A DNA stretch of 64,000 nucleotides from Cyanobacteria bacterium CYA (lineage in GTDB: Bacteria; Planctomycetota; Phycisphaerae; Phycisphaerales; UBA1924): the NCBI GenBank assembly GCA_008363215.1, contig RHKP01000002.1:1-64000 (forward strand), given 5' to 3'. Positions within the stretch are counted from its first letter, which is position 1. The number at the start of each line of letters is the position of its first letter. Made by a program: the position numbers and the translations under genes. The notes under the pieces were generated by a model. The model was not told where the DNA came from. It worked only from the letters and a program-made list of their open reading frames with translations, and did no database searches. Positions 32,381 to 40,605 of this stretch are shown here, piece after piece.

Positions 32381-33400
32381 ATGTCGTTCATGAGACCTGC
32401 GACCACACTCGATCGTCCGCAACCGGCGCCCAACCTCTCCTCGCCCGACTCGCGACTTCGCGACTCCCGACTCGCGCCCCCGGAACTCTCCTCCGACATC
32501 CAGTCCCAGATCCTCGATCTCTTCATCGCAGGGCAGATGGACCTCGCCACCATCGCCGCGATGAACAACATCACGTTTACCCAACTCATGGACTTCCTTG
32601 AGAGCCCACGAATCGTCGCCCGTCTCGACGCGATTCAGCACCTCTGTGAGCGCCGAGCCGCCATCCTCGCCGCCGAAGCACGCTGTGTCGCACTCGCGCG
32701 CCTCCGCGCCATCGCCGAGCACCAGCCCGAGCCGCGCCTCACCCCGCCGAAACTTTTCACCCGCGAACTCGAAACCACCCGCAAGGCCGCCGCCCAACTC
32801 CTGCGCTTGAATCCTCCTCCTCGCGGGGAGTTCTCCGGCGCAGCCGGACGGAGGGGGTCTTGCGCTTTGCCCAAACCCCTCGTTCCCGCTCAGGCCTCTT
32901 CCCGACTCGCGACCTCGCGACGGGCGACTCGCGCCCCGGTCTCTCTCGCTGGCGCTTCGGGCTCGTATTCGGCCTCACAACTTCACGACCTCACGCCTCC
33001 TCCGATACACCAACTCCACGTCATCCCCCAGCCGCTTGGCGCGCAGCAGATCGAAGCGCCGCCCCTCCGTGAGCGACGTGGCGACGCGCCCGCTGGCGAC
33101 CGACTTGGCCATCTCGTCGCCGAGCAGGAGTGGGGCGAGGTACACCACGGCCTCGTCGATGAGGTCGAGTTCGAACATCGCGCCGAGCAGTCCCGGGCCC
33201 GACTCGACGAGAACAGTCGCGACGTTGCACTTCTCGGCCAGCGTGGCCATCAGCAGCGGCAGGTGGAGGCGCCCGACATCTTCCGGCACGCCGAGCAGCG
33301 TGACACCGGCGGCCTCGAGGGCTTCGCGCCGGCGCGCGACGATGTCCGCGACGATCAGATCCTTGGAACACGCGATGAGTGTCGGCTCGCTGCGGGCTGA
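32381..33400 (+). CDS. Putative HTH-like planctomycete protein; 3' half doubtful
   Basis: ATG 32381 opens a 339-codon frame. The credible part is about residues 35-145: SSDIQSQILDLFIAGQMDLA, ATIAAMNNITFTQLMDFLES, then helices LDAIQHLCERRAAILAAEAR and ELETTRKAAAQLLRL. This looks like a helix-turn-helix protein that reads target sites by AAMN-type helices. Residues about 20-33 and 173-190 are coded by two copies of one intergenic repeat (32444-32483 and 32901-32939), and everything after 32975 is antisense to ribD. The original stop was therefore probably lost when a repeat inserted. A shorter real gene ending near 32860 is likely. Confidence 0.4.
   Translation: MSFMRPATTLDRPQPAPNLSSPDSRLRDSRLAPPELSSDIQSQILDLFIAGQMDLATIAAMNNITFTQLMDFLESPRIVARLDAIQHLCERRAAILAAEARCVALARLRAIAEHQPEPRLTPPKLFTRELETTRKAAAQLLRLNPPPRGEFSGAAGRRGSCALPKPLVPAQASSRLATSRRATRAPVSLAGASGSYSASQLHDLTPPPIHQLHVIPQPLGAQQIEAPPLRERRGDAPAGDRLGHLVAEQEWGEVHHGLVDEVEFEHRAEQSRARLDENSRDVALLGQRGHQQRQVEAPDIFRHAEQRDTGGLEGFAPARDDVRDDQILGTRDECRLAAG
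32444..32483 (+). repeat. Dispersed direct repeat, copy 1
   Basis: CCCGACTCGCGACTTCGCGA and the following 20 bases recur almost unchanged at 32901-32939. The unit is built from CGACTCGCG modules. Both copies lie in the same orientation and flank the core of the HTH-like ORF. Confidence 0.6.
32901..32965 (+). repeat. Dispersed direct repeat, copy 2, with CTCGCTGGCGCT motif
   Basis: 32901-32939 is the second copy of the 32444-32483 unit. It runs straight into TCTCTCGCTGGCGCTTCGGG (from about 32942), a motif seen also at 2750-2771. The composite looks like a genome-wide intergenic repeat. Confidence 0.6.
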
Positions 33401-34141
33401 CAACACCAGTTTGCTGTCGGGCTGGATGTTGAGTTCGCGGTCGAGGATGACGCGCTTGGCCTTGCGGCGCACGTGCACGCAGCGGGCGGTGAGCATCGGG
33501 TCGTCAGCCGCGACGGTGCCGAACCCGGCCAGAATCGCGTCGACCCTGGCACGCAGTTGGTGTACGCGGCGGCGCGAGCGATCGTTGCTGATCCACTTGC
33601 TCTCGCCGGTGCGCGTAGCGGCACGCCCGTCGATGGTCTGGGCCCACTTGGCGATGATCCAGGGCAGCCCGGTCCGGACCCGCTTGACGAACGGCTCGCT
33701 CAGGCGAATCGCCGCGATGCTCGCATCGCTCTTGCGCACGCCGATGCCCGCAGATCGCAACAGGCCGCACCCGCCGCCGGAGGCCTCGTGCGGATCGTCG
33801 ACCGCGTACACGACCTCGGCGATGCCGGCCTCGATCAGCGCGTCCGTGCACGGAGGTTGCTTGCCCATATGCCGACAGGGTTCCAGCGTGACGTAAGCGG
33901 TCGCGCCGCGCGGGTCGTGCCCTCCGGCGCGGCAGTTGGCCAGGGCATCGCGCTCAGCGTGCAGGTCGCCGAAGCGCCGGTGGTGCCCGAGGCCGATGAC
34001 TTGCCCCTCGCGAACGATGACGGCTCCGACCAGGGGGTTGGGTTCGACGTGACCGAAGCCGCGCAGCGCGACCCGGGCGGCCAGGTCGAGCATGGGCTTG
34101 TCGAGAGTCGGACTTTCGCGGTGCGATTGCACGCGAGACAT
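32975..34141 (-). CDS. ribD: Bifunctional riboflavin biosynthesis protein: deaminase/reductase
   Basis: 388 aa. Catalyses deamination of the pyrimidine intermediate and reduction of its ribosyl side chain in riboflavin synthesis. The N-terminal deaminase domain has the zinc motif HAERDALANC (near residue 60) and PCRHMGKQPPC (near 88). The C-terminal reductase domain starts near 160 (PWIIAKWAQTIDGRAATRTGESKWIS) and includes VDAILAGFGTVAADDPMLTAR and TVLVESGPGLLGAMFE. ATG 34141 shares one base with the stop of the RNase H-like gene (TAATG). No other rib genes are in the window. Confidence 0.95.
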   Translation of the reverse strand: MSRVQSHRESPTLDKPMLDLAARVALRGFGHVEPNPLVGAVIVREGQVIGLGHHRRFGDLHAERDALANCRAGGHDPRGATAYVTLEPCRHMGKQPPCTDALIEAGIAEVVYAVDDPHEASGGGCGLLRSAGIGVRKSDASIAAIRLSEPFVKRVRTGLPWIIAKWAQTIDGRAATRTGESKWISNDRSRRRVHQLRARVDAILAGFGTVAADDPMLTARCVHVRRKAKRVILDRELNIQPDSKLVLSARSEPTLIACSKDLIVADIVARRREALEAAGVTLLGVPEDVGRLHLPLLMATLAEKCNVATVLVESGPGLLGAMFELDLIDEAVVYLAPLLLGDEMAKSVASGRVATSLTEGRRFDLLRAKRLGDDVELVYRRRREVVKL

Positions 34142-35100
34142 TACGCCAGGCGAACGAGCATGGCGCGCGTGGACGAATCGATGACCGGTTGCGCCTCACG
34201 CAGCCAACGACGGGCGTCGGTGGTGTAGCCGGCGGTGGGTTTGAGTTCGGGCAGGCGGGAGCACCAATAGCGGTTGAAGCGGGCCATTGCCAGTTCGCGG
34301 ACCAGTTTGGCGGTCATCGAGGCCAGTGCGACTGGGAGGTGGGCGTCTTCGGCCTCGGGGATGAGCAGGACGCGGGCGCGGTCGCCCAGTTCGTAGCGGC
34401 TGGCGCGATCGGTCTCTTCAAGCGGGCGCGGGCAGTGAGGGCAGATGCCGGTGAGTGCATCGGCGTAGTGAAGGCGCCCGCCGTGCCGGTCGGCGACAAT
34501 GCGGACTTCGTGCTCGGGCCACTGCTGCATGATGCGAGCGGCGAGGATGCGCAAGGCATGGGTGGTCGTCGCGCCCTTGGAGCCGTGCACGCGGATGAGG
34601 GAGTTGAAGGAGGACTCGCACAGTGCCACGCACCAGAGCCCGACGAGCCGAACCCCGGCCTTCTCGGCAGTTCCGCTGAGGATGTTGGCATCGATGCGCA
34701 GGGCGTCGCGCGAGCGGGCGCGGGGAAGCGGGCTGGGTGGGCCTGCATACCAGGCTTCGGAACCGAACGTGACGCCAAGCGAGCCGAAGAGCGCCTCATC
34801 ATGGTCAATGGCGGGCAGCAGAAAGGCCTCGCAGAAACTCAGGACGCCGCGCTCGAGGTGAAGCAGCGGGTCGCGCTGCTGCCCGTTGGGGAGTTTGAGT
34901 TTCTTGGAGTCGGCGACGGGCACGCGTTTTCGGACGTCGCGCGGGGAGCGGCAGACGGCCTTGTCGAGGAGTTTCCACAGATCGGGGGCGGGGTGTCCGT
35001 GCTCCCAGGAACTGATTTCGAACACTGACGCGGCCACGCAGAGCGGGCCGAGCATGGGCCCGTATCCGGCTTCGTCGATGCCGCAGTAGATCAGGGACAT
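34141..35100 (-). CDS. Ribonuclease H-like (RNase HII/HIII-related) protein
   Basis: 319 aa. The N-terminus IYCGIDEAGYGPMLGPLCVAA carries the DEAG-x-G signature that supplies two catalytic acids in RNase HII/HIII. VADSKKLK matches the DSKKL motif. A later IVADRHGGR (about residue 200) and LASMTAKLVRELAMARFN fit the remaining acidic and helical positions. The protein is about 100 residues longer than typical RNase HII (about 200-230), with inserts at about 50-140 and a CPHCPRPLEE knuckle. It probably removes RNA from RNA-DNA hybrids, but the inserts hint at a planctomycete-specific variant. It is coupled to ribD. Confidence 0.75.
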   Translation of the reverse strand: MSLIYCGIDEAGYGPMLGPLCVAASVFEISSWEHGHPAPDLWKLLDKAVCRSPRDVRKRVPVADSKKLKLPNGQQRDPLLHLERGVLSFCEAFLLPAIDHDEALFGSLGVTFGSEAWYAGPPSPLPRARSRDALRIDANILSGTAEKAGVRLVGLWCVALCESSFNSLIRVHGSKGATTTHALRILAARIMQQWPEHEVRIVADRHGGRLHYADALTGICPHCPRPLEETDRASRYELGDRARVLLIPEAEDAHLPVALASMTAKLVRELAMARFNRYWCSRLPELKPTAGYTTDARRWLREAQPVIDSSTRAMLVRLA

Positions 35101-35352
35101 GGGAGGCCATGGTATCGCGTGTGGCGCGTGCGGGGTTTCGGGCCGGGGCGGTCCGCAAAGCCAATGTTGATGACCCCCGTTTTTGTGGAGGAATCGGCAC
35201 GTTCGGCATGGTCGTCACAGACGGACGGGGGATCTGTCCAATATCCGCGCCTGGGGGTCGGGCAGTCAAACGCCCGCCCTGGTCGGCCGATCGGGAGTGA
35301 GGCCCGAGTTGGGCCGAGCGGAACAACCCCCATATGCAAGGAGAGGCCGGCC

Positions 35353-37968
35353 ATGGCAGGTCAGCGCGTCGCATTCAAGTCCAGTCCGAGCAGTGTGGCA
35401 TCGCGGATCATCATCACGTCGCTGGTCAGTGCGCTGGCCGGGACTCTTGGCGCCTGTTCAACGACGACGAACACGGCATCGCAGAGGAGTTTCAACCAGA
35501 CGGCCGAACTGTCGTCGGTACAGATTGCGCCCGACGCGACGGTGGGGCGGTATGACGCGAGTTTCTACAGCGGGCAGGCGCGGGAAGTGAATGCTCCCAG
35601 CGAGTGGGTGACTGAAGCGGTGGCGCAGAGTTCGTTGCTGCAGTTGCAGCGTGCCAAGGCCGAGGGGGCGCGTGTGGAAGCGGCGGCCAACCGGACGGCG
35701 TCGCTGGCGCAGGCGGACGAGATGCTGGCGGAGGCTGCGGCGTTGCACCAGATCGCAGGCTTCGAGGCGCAGCGTCAGCGGACGGCGCAGGACATCCGGT
35801 TCAATCAGTTGGAAGAAGAGATCCGGGCACACCGGACGCTGTCGGAGATTACGCAGCGGAGCGGGCAGATTGAGATCGGCAGCGTGATGTCGGACCTGAA
35901 GGGGCAGGTGTCGATGATGACCGCCGAGGCGGACGCGGCGTGGGCGGCCGCTCAGATCGAGTGCGAGCGTCTGCGCGCCGAGCATGAGCGTGTGTCGGCG
36001 CAGGGCGAGGCGATCATCGGGCAGATGAACGAGCAGGTACAGTTGGTGGGGCAGCGGGCGGACTTCAAGATCGCATCGCTGGAGGCCCAGGCGCAGGCGA
36101 CGGTCCGTCGGGCCGAAGCCGAGGCGCAGTTGCTGGCCCAGCAGGCCCGTTCGCAGTCGTCGAGCGGCAAGGACCGGCAGAGCGAGCTTTCGCAGCAGGC
36201 TGATTACGTGCTGAGCCGGGCGAAGGCCGAATCGAACCGGCTGAACGCCGAGGCGACGCGCATCGAGTCGTCGAACATCGAGGGGACGTATCGTTCGTCG
36301 ATCGCGCAGGCCGAGCAGAACTTTGCGTGGGCGAAGACCCGCGGGAACGAACTGCGAGAGACGGCGATGCACAAGTTGAACTCGTACACGGCTCAGTTCA
36401 CCAGTGCCCGCCAGGAAGCCGACTACCAGTTCAACAGCGATTCGGCGGCCCACCAGAGCGCGATCGATGCGCTGGCGGCCGAAGACCGGCAGGTCAAGGC
36501 GACATTCTCCATCGCGCTGTCGCGGGCGCAGGAGTTTGAGTTCGACGCCCGGGAGACGTTCGTCCAGAAGGAGATGGGCCTGGACACGACGGGTCGCCCG
36601 ACCAGCGAGGTGCGTTTCAACGCCGAGCAGAAGGCTGAGGCTCTGGCGGCCGCCTTCCGCGCGGTGACGAGCAACGACCCGGCGGCGGTGGACATTCTCA
36701 GCGAGACTGAGCACGGCGACGAGTTCGTGAAGGCCGTGGCTCAGTCGGATCAGATGCGTTCGACGGCCAAGTCGACTTTTGAGCGAGACATCGCGGACGT
36801 GGCGTCGCGGCGGATGCAGGCGGAGATCGCCTTCGAGGACGCGCACGCGGTGTACAACAACACGAAGAGCCAGATCGCCTCGGCCGAGACCAATGCGACG
36901 ACCGAGGTGGAGCAGATGTTCGCCCAGGCCGACGCGTTGCTCCAGCAGTCAGAGCGTGACTACGAGCAGGCCTGCATCAACGCCGCGGCGACGCGGGACC
37001 AGGCGATCGCGCAGGCGAAGCAGTTGAGGACGTCGGCATCGGCGACGGTGGCCAGCGCGGAGTCGAAGTCGGCGCAGTTGAAGTCCGACAGCGAAGCGGC
37101 GTTGGCGACGGCGCAGGCGCTGGCGACGGAGTTTGAGCAGAAGAAGCAGGCCTTGCTGGCATCGGCGCAGGCCGAGAGCAATCAGTTCCTCGCTCAGGCG
37201 GACCTTGTGCGTTCGGACAAGTCGCGGTGCATCAGCGACCTGAACGACCGGATCGCGGCGTCGAAGAGGCTGCTTGACACTGAACTGGCGCGGCTCAAGG
37301 CGGTGGGGCAGCAGACGTACGAGATCGCGCGCCTGGAGCACGAAGAGGCGATGCTGATCGCCGGCACGTTTGAACGGATCGGGACGGCTCGGGTGGAGGC
37401 GCTGGCCGCCCAGAACGTGCTCTCGGCTCAGAACCGCACGAATGCGCTGAGCCGGTCGGAAAGCGACCTGAACACGGAGCGTCAGTTGGTTCACGCCCGC
37501 ATCGACGCGGGGTTGGCGCAGACCGACGCGACGCTGGAAGCGTTTGAAACCGAGGATTCGCTGCGTCGGGCCCGGGCGCACGCTCTGGAGCAGATCATGC
37601 TGGCGTACGTGGAGCACCAGCACGCGACGGCCGAGGCGGAAGAGTCGACGATCGTCGCTCGGTTCAACTCGCGTCTGGCGCAGTTGCAGGCCGATCGCGA
37701 TCGCGCGTATGCCCAGGCGTACGTGGATCAGCAGCAGTCGCGGACGGAGGCGGTGACGGCCGGGGCGCCGGTGCCTCCGGCGTTGAGTGACGCGACGCTG
37801 GCGCGGCTGGAGATGGCTGCCTCGAACATCCGTCAGGCTGCAGAAGAGGCCAAGAGGATTCTGGAAACATCGCAGGCCGAGTCGACGGCGCAGGCGGGCG
37901 GTGACGCGCTGGAGATGACGCAGCCGGGCACGAGCGAAGTCGCCAACGTGCCGACCGACGGGAACTGA
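35353..37968 (+). CDS. Giant coiled-coil lipoprotein
   Basis: 871 aa from ATG 35353 after GGAGAGG; the frame is open 78 codons upstream but without a signal. The signal sequence ends in a lipobox: LVSALAGTLGACSTTTN, with lipidated cysteine near residue 35. The mature chain is almost pure amphipathic helix, rich in Ala, Gln, Glu and Arg with very few Pro or Gly (for example AEADAAWAAAQIECERLRAEHERV and AQADALLQQSERDYEQACINAAATRDQAIAQAKQL). It could span well over 100 nm if one helix (inference). It contains no TolC or MFP domain. A terminator follows, so it is probably monocistronic. It is likely an envelope spacer or structural protein. Confidence 0.8.
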   Translation: MAGQRVAFKSSPSSVASRIIITSLVSALAGTLGACSTTTNTASQRSFNQTAELSSVQIAPDATVGRYDASFYSGQAREVNAPSEWVTEAVAQSSLLQLQRAKAEGARVEAAANRTASLAQADEMLAEAAALHQIAGFEAQRQRTAQDIRFNQLEEEIRAHRTLSEITQRSGQIEIGSVMSDLKGQVSMMTAEADAAWAAAQIECERLRAEHERVSAQGEAIIGQMNEQVQLVGQRADFKIASLEAQAQATVRRAEAEAQLLAQQARSQSSSGKDRQSELSQQADYVLSRAKAESNRLNAEATRIESSNIEGTYRSSIAQAEQNFAWAKTRGNELRETAMHKLNSYTAQFTSARQEADYQFNSDSAAHQSAIDALAAEDRQVKATFSIALSRAQEFEFDARETFVQKEMGLDTTGRPTSEVRFNAEQKAEALAAAFRAVTSNDPAAVDILSETEHGDEFVKAVAQSDQMRSTAKSTFERDIADVASRRMQAEIAFEDAHAVYNNTKSQIASAETNATTEVEQMFAQADALLQQSERDYEQACINAAATRDQAIAQAKQLRTSASATVASAESKSAQLKSDSEAALATAQALATEFEQKKQALLASAQAESNQFLAQADLVRSDKSRCISDLNDRIAASKRLLDTELARLKAVGQQTYEIARLEHEEAMLIAGTFERIGTARVEALAAQNVLSAQNRTNALSRSESDLNTERQLVHARIDAGLAQTDATLEAFETEDSLRRARAHALEQIMLAYVEHQHATAEAEESTIVARFNSRLAQLQADRDRAYAQAYVDQQQSRTEAVTAGAPVPPALSDATLARLEMAASNIRQAAEEAKRILETSQAESTAQAGGDALEMTQPGTSEVANVPTDGN

Positions 37969-37996
37969 CGGCGCTGCCGATGCTGGGGGTGAATGG

Positions 37997-38031
37997 CACG
38001 CCGGGCCTTGTGTCCGGCGTGTCCACTTTTT
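37997..38031 (+). terminator. Intrinsic terminator of the coiled-coil lipoprotein gene
   Basis: CACGCCGG (37997-38004) pairs perfectly with CCGGCGTG (38014-38021) over a 9-nt loop; TTTTT follows at 38027-38031. It begins 29 bp after the stop codon. A second hairpin, CCCGGCT/AGCCGGG (38045-38063), lies just beyond and could serve the convergent response-regulator gene. Confidence 0.6.
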
Positions 38032-38044
38032 GCGGTGACGCGCA

Positions 38045-38063
38045 CCCGGCTCGGCAAGCCGGG
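38045..38063. repeat. Palindromic repeat between convergent genes
   Basis: CCCGGCT (38045-38051) pairs with AGCCGGG (38057-38063) over 5 nt. The left arm and loop (ACCCGGCTCGGCAAG) recur near 2842-2856, where the right arm is degraded. It is probably a dispersed intergenic palindrome. Confidence 0.5.
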
Positions 38064-38109
38064 CCACCGCGCAACGCTGCGGTGAGCCGGGCCCGTCTGG
38101 AAAGTTGTG

Positions 38110-39573
38110 TCAGCCTGCGCGTCTCTCTTCGCGGTCGTCGATGCCGAGTTGCTTCATCTTCTTGTAGAGCGTGGTGCGGTTGATGGCCAGATCGTCGGCG
38201 GTCTTCTGGCGGTTCCACTGGTTGGCTTGGAGGGCCTTGAGGATGATGCGCTTCTCGGGTTCGAGCAGGGCGTCGACGAGCGGGGTCGGAACCCACGCCG
38301 CCGCGTCGGAATCGAGCGGCTCGCGGTCGCGCCCGGTGAGGGCGCGAAGCAGCCCGTGATCGACGCCATCGATGACGTTGGCGGGCAGGTCGGTCAGTTC
38401 GATGCGGGCAGAATGCGTGAGGACGGCCGCCCGCTCGACGATGTTCTGCAACTCGCGCACGTTGCCGGGGAAGGAGTAACGGCGCAGAGCGTCCATCGCC
38501 GGAGGGGTGAAGCCCAGCAGCGTCTTGTGCAATTGCCCGGCGTGGACCTGGAGAAAGTGTTCGGCGAGGATGGGGATGTCGGAGACGCGTTCGCGCAGCG
38601 GCGGGAGTTCGATCTTGACGACGTTGATTCGGTAGTAGAGATCCTGGCGGAACTGCCCGGCGGCGACAAGTTGCTCGAGCGCCTGGTTGCTGGCGAGGAT
38701 GACGCGGACGTCGACTTCGATGGTCTTACTGGCGCCGACGGGCTCGAAGCGGCGTTCCTGAAGGACGCGGAGGAGTTTCAACTGCATCGCCGGGCTGGCG
38801 CTGTTGATCTCGTCGAGGAAGATTGTGCCGCCGTCGGCCGCGAGGAAGCGCCCGATCTTGTCGGCGTGCGCGCCGGTGAAGGCGCCTTTTACGTGTCCGA
38901 ACAGTTCGCTTTCCAGCAGGGTTTCGGGGATGGAGCCGCAACTGAGTTCGACAAACGGCTTCTGTCGACGGGGGCTCTGCTGGTGGATGGCGCCGGCGAT
39001 CAGGCTCTTGCCGGTGCCGCTCTCGCCGGTCATGAGGACGGTGGTCTTGCTGGGGGCGACGGCCTCGACGAGTTCGTAGATCCGCTGCATGCGGTGGTCG
39101 TTGCCGATGATTCCACCGAGGCTGAAGCGTCCGTCCAGGCGGCGTTTGAGGGTGCGGTTCTCTTCGACCAGTGCCTGCTGACGGATGGCGCGCTCCAGGG
39201 AGAGGCGCAGTTCCTCGTCAATGACGGGCTTGGTGAGATAATCGACAGCGCCGAGTCGCAGGGCTTCCACGGCCGATTCGATGGTGCCGTACCCGGTCAG
39301 CATGACGACGGCCGTGGCGGGGAAGCGGCGGGCGATTTCGCGGAGCAGGTCCATGCCGCTGGTCCCGGGCATGGAGACGTCGGAGATCACGACGCGATAC
39401 GGCTGGGGCGGGCGGGCGGCGTCGTCGGTGTCACGCTCAGCCTGTTCGAGGGCGGCCAGGGCTTCGTCGGCGTTGTACGCGCTCGAAGCCGAGTAGCCCT
39501 CAAGCGAGAGGTGCTCGCGCAGCGAGTCGGCGACGATGGGGTCGTCATCGACGATGAGGACGCGGGTGTTCAC
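38110..39573 (-). CDS. NtrC-family sigma-54-dependent response regulator
   Basis: 487 aa. Receiver domain about 1-125 (RVLIVDDDPIVADSL, phosphorylation site in VVISDVSMPGTSGMDLL, GYGTIESAVEAL, DYLTKPV). AAA+ domain about 150-390 with Walker A GESGTGKS, the sigma-54 contact motif GAFTGA, and Walker B GTIFLDEIN. Fis-type HTH at the C-terminus (ILKALQANQWNRQKTADDLAINRTTLYKKM). GTG 39573 is the start; it overlaps the stop of the kinase gene (GTGA), and the longer frame upstream is the kinase in another frame. The pair forms one operon. Its target promoters are not evident here. Confidence 0.95.
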   Translation of the reverse strand: MNTRVLIVDDDPIVADSLREHLSLEGYSASSAYNADEALAALEQAERDTDDAARPPQPYRVVISDVSMPGTSGMDLLREIARRFPATAVVMLTGYGTIESAVEALRLGAVDYLTKPVIDEELRLSLERAIRQQALVEENRTLKRRLDGRFSLGGIIGNDHRMQRIYELVEAVAPSKTTVLMTGESGTGKSLIAGAIHQQSPRRQKPFVELSCGSIPETLLESELFGHVKGAFTGAHADKIGRFLAADGGTIFLDEINSASPAMQLKLLRVLQERRFEPVGASKTIEVDVRVILASNQALEQLVAAGQFRQDLYYRINVVKIELPPLRERVSDIPILAEHFLQVHAGQLHKTLLGFTPPAMDALRRYSFPGNVRELQNIVERAAVLTHSARIELTDLPANVIDGVDHGLLRALTGRDREPLDSDAAAWVPTPLVDALLEPEKRIILKALQANQWNRQKTADDLAINRTTLYKKMKQLGIDDREERRAG

Positions 39574-40418
39574 GGGTTGCCTCCCACCTTTGCTTCGCCG
39601 CGCCTCGGCTCGGGAAAGGCGATGCGGAGGACGGCCCCCGGGCGCTGCATGCCGTGGCGCTCGGGACGCGGCGTGAGGGCGATGGTGCCGCCGAGTTCGC
39701 AGATGATGTTGGCGCACACGGCCAGCCCGATGCCGCGCGGGCCCGGCTTGGTCGTATATCGCGGCTCGAAGAGACGTGTGGGAGAAACGTGCGCAGGCAG
39801 CCCGACCCCGTCGTCGGAGATTTCGATGGCGACGCGGCGTCGGCCGTCGCTGGCGCGGTCGTCCGTGCGTGCTGTGATGCGGATCTCGCCCCCGATGACC
39901 TTGTCCTGGGCGACTTCGATCGAGTCCAGGGCGTTGGACAGCCCGTTGAGCACTACGCTGTAGATGGGCCCGCTGGGCATGGAGCCCGCGTCCGGCGCCA
40001 CGTCGAGAAGAACGTGAATGCCCATCTCTTCGGCACGCGGGCGGATAACCCGGGCTGCGTGCTCGATCACGTCACGCACGCTGGTCGCGTCGGCGCCGCT
40101 CAGCATCGGAGAGCCGAGCGAGAGATGGCGGCTCCGCAGCGCGGCATTGACCAGGTCGGCCATGCGCATCAACGCGCTGCGCACCGTTTCCAACTGCTCG
40201 CGGGCCCGATCGATCGGATCGGGCTCAGCGTGCGAGAGCGTGCGGTCGGCCAACGCCAGCCAGCGGATCGATCCGTCCAGCAGGTTGCTCAGTTCGTGGG
40301 CCAGGCGCGTCAGTTCATCGGCGGCCTCGGGCGCACGGCGTGCGGTCGGGTTTGGTCGGAGGGAATCACCGTTTTCGGCGGGCTCCCTGTCGTGTTCGGG
40401 CATCATCGTGCCTGACAT
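39570..40418 (-). CDS. Cytosolic sensor histidine kinase, NtrB-like
   Basis: 282 aa from ATG 40418; ATGs at 40406 and 40403 are also possible, and a longer frame to 40634 would run into ileS. H-box: DELTRLAHELSNLLDGSIRW (phospho-histidine near residue 40). N-box SVVLNGLSNALDSI, G1 ISDDGVGLPAHVS, G2 GPRGIGLAVCANIICELGG. There is no membrane helix and no recognisable PAS domain, so the input is unknown and must come from a cytosolic partner. It is translationally coupled to the NtrC-type regulator and 187 bp downstream of ileS. Confidence 0.88.
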   Translation of the reverse strand: MSGTMMPEHDREPAENGDSLRPNPTARRAPEAADELTRLAHELSNLLDGSIRWLALADRTLSHAEPDPIDRAREQLETVRSALMRMADLVNAALRSRHLSLGSPMLSGADATSVRDVIEHAARVIRPRAEEMGIHVLLDVAPDAGSMPSGPIYSVVLNGLSNALDSIEVAQDKVIGGEIRITARTDDRASDGRRRVAIEISDDGVGLPAHVSPTRLFEPRYTTKPGPRGIGLAVCANIICELGGTIALTPRPERHGMQRPGAVLRIAFPEPRRGEAKVGGNP

Positions 40419-40605
40419 CGACGCAAACACCCTGCCGATCCACTGCGAGCGTTGTGCGGGAGCAACTTCCGCCTGGGGCGGCATGTTGTGCGCGGGCAAC
40501 GGGGGCGGCGAGCACCGGGTGGGTCGCTTTGTCCGAGCGCGCCATGGCCTCAGCCGCGACGGCCCCAGACGAGCGACAGGCCCCGAAGCACCGCGAGTCA
40601 AACGG

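Noticed and set aside
35458-36846. 462-codon minus-strand open frame
   Set aside because: Mirror of the coiled-coil lipoprotein; Arg/Leu-rich shadow typical of GC-rich coding DNA.
37994-38010. Sigma-54-like TGGCACG near the NtrC-type regulator gene
   Set aside because: The TTG element has the wrong spacing, and the bases form the stem of an intrinsic terminator.
38107-39963. 618-codon plus-strand open frame
   Set aside because: Antisense to the NtrC-type regulator, whose motifs are unmistakable.
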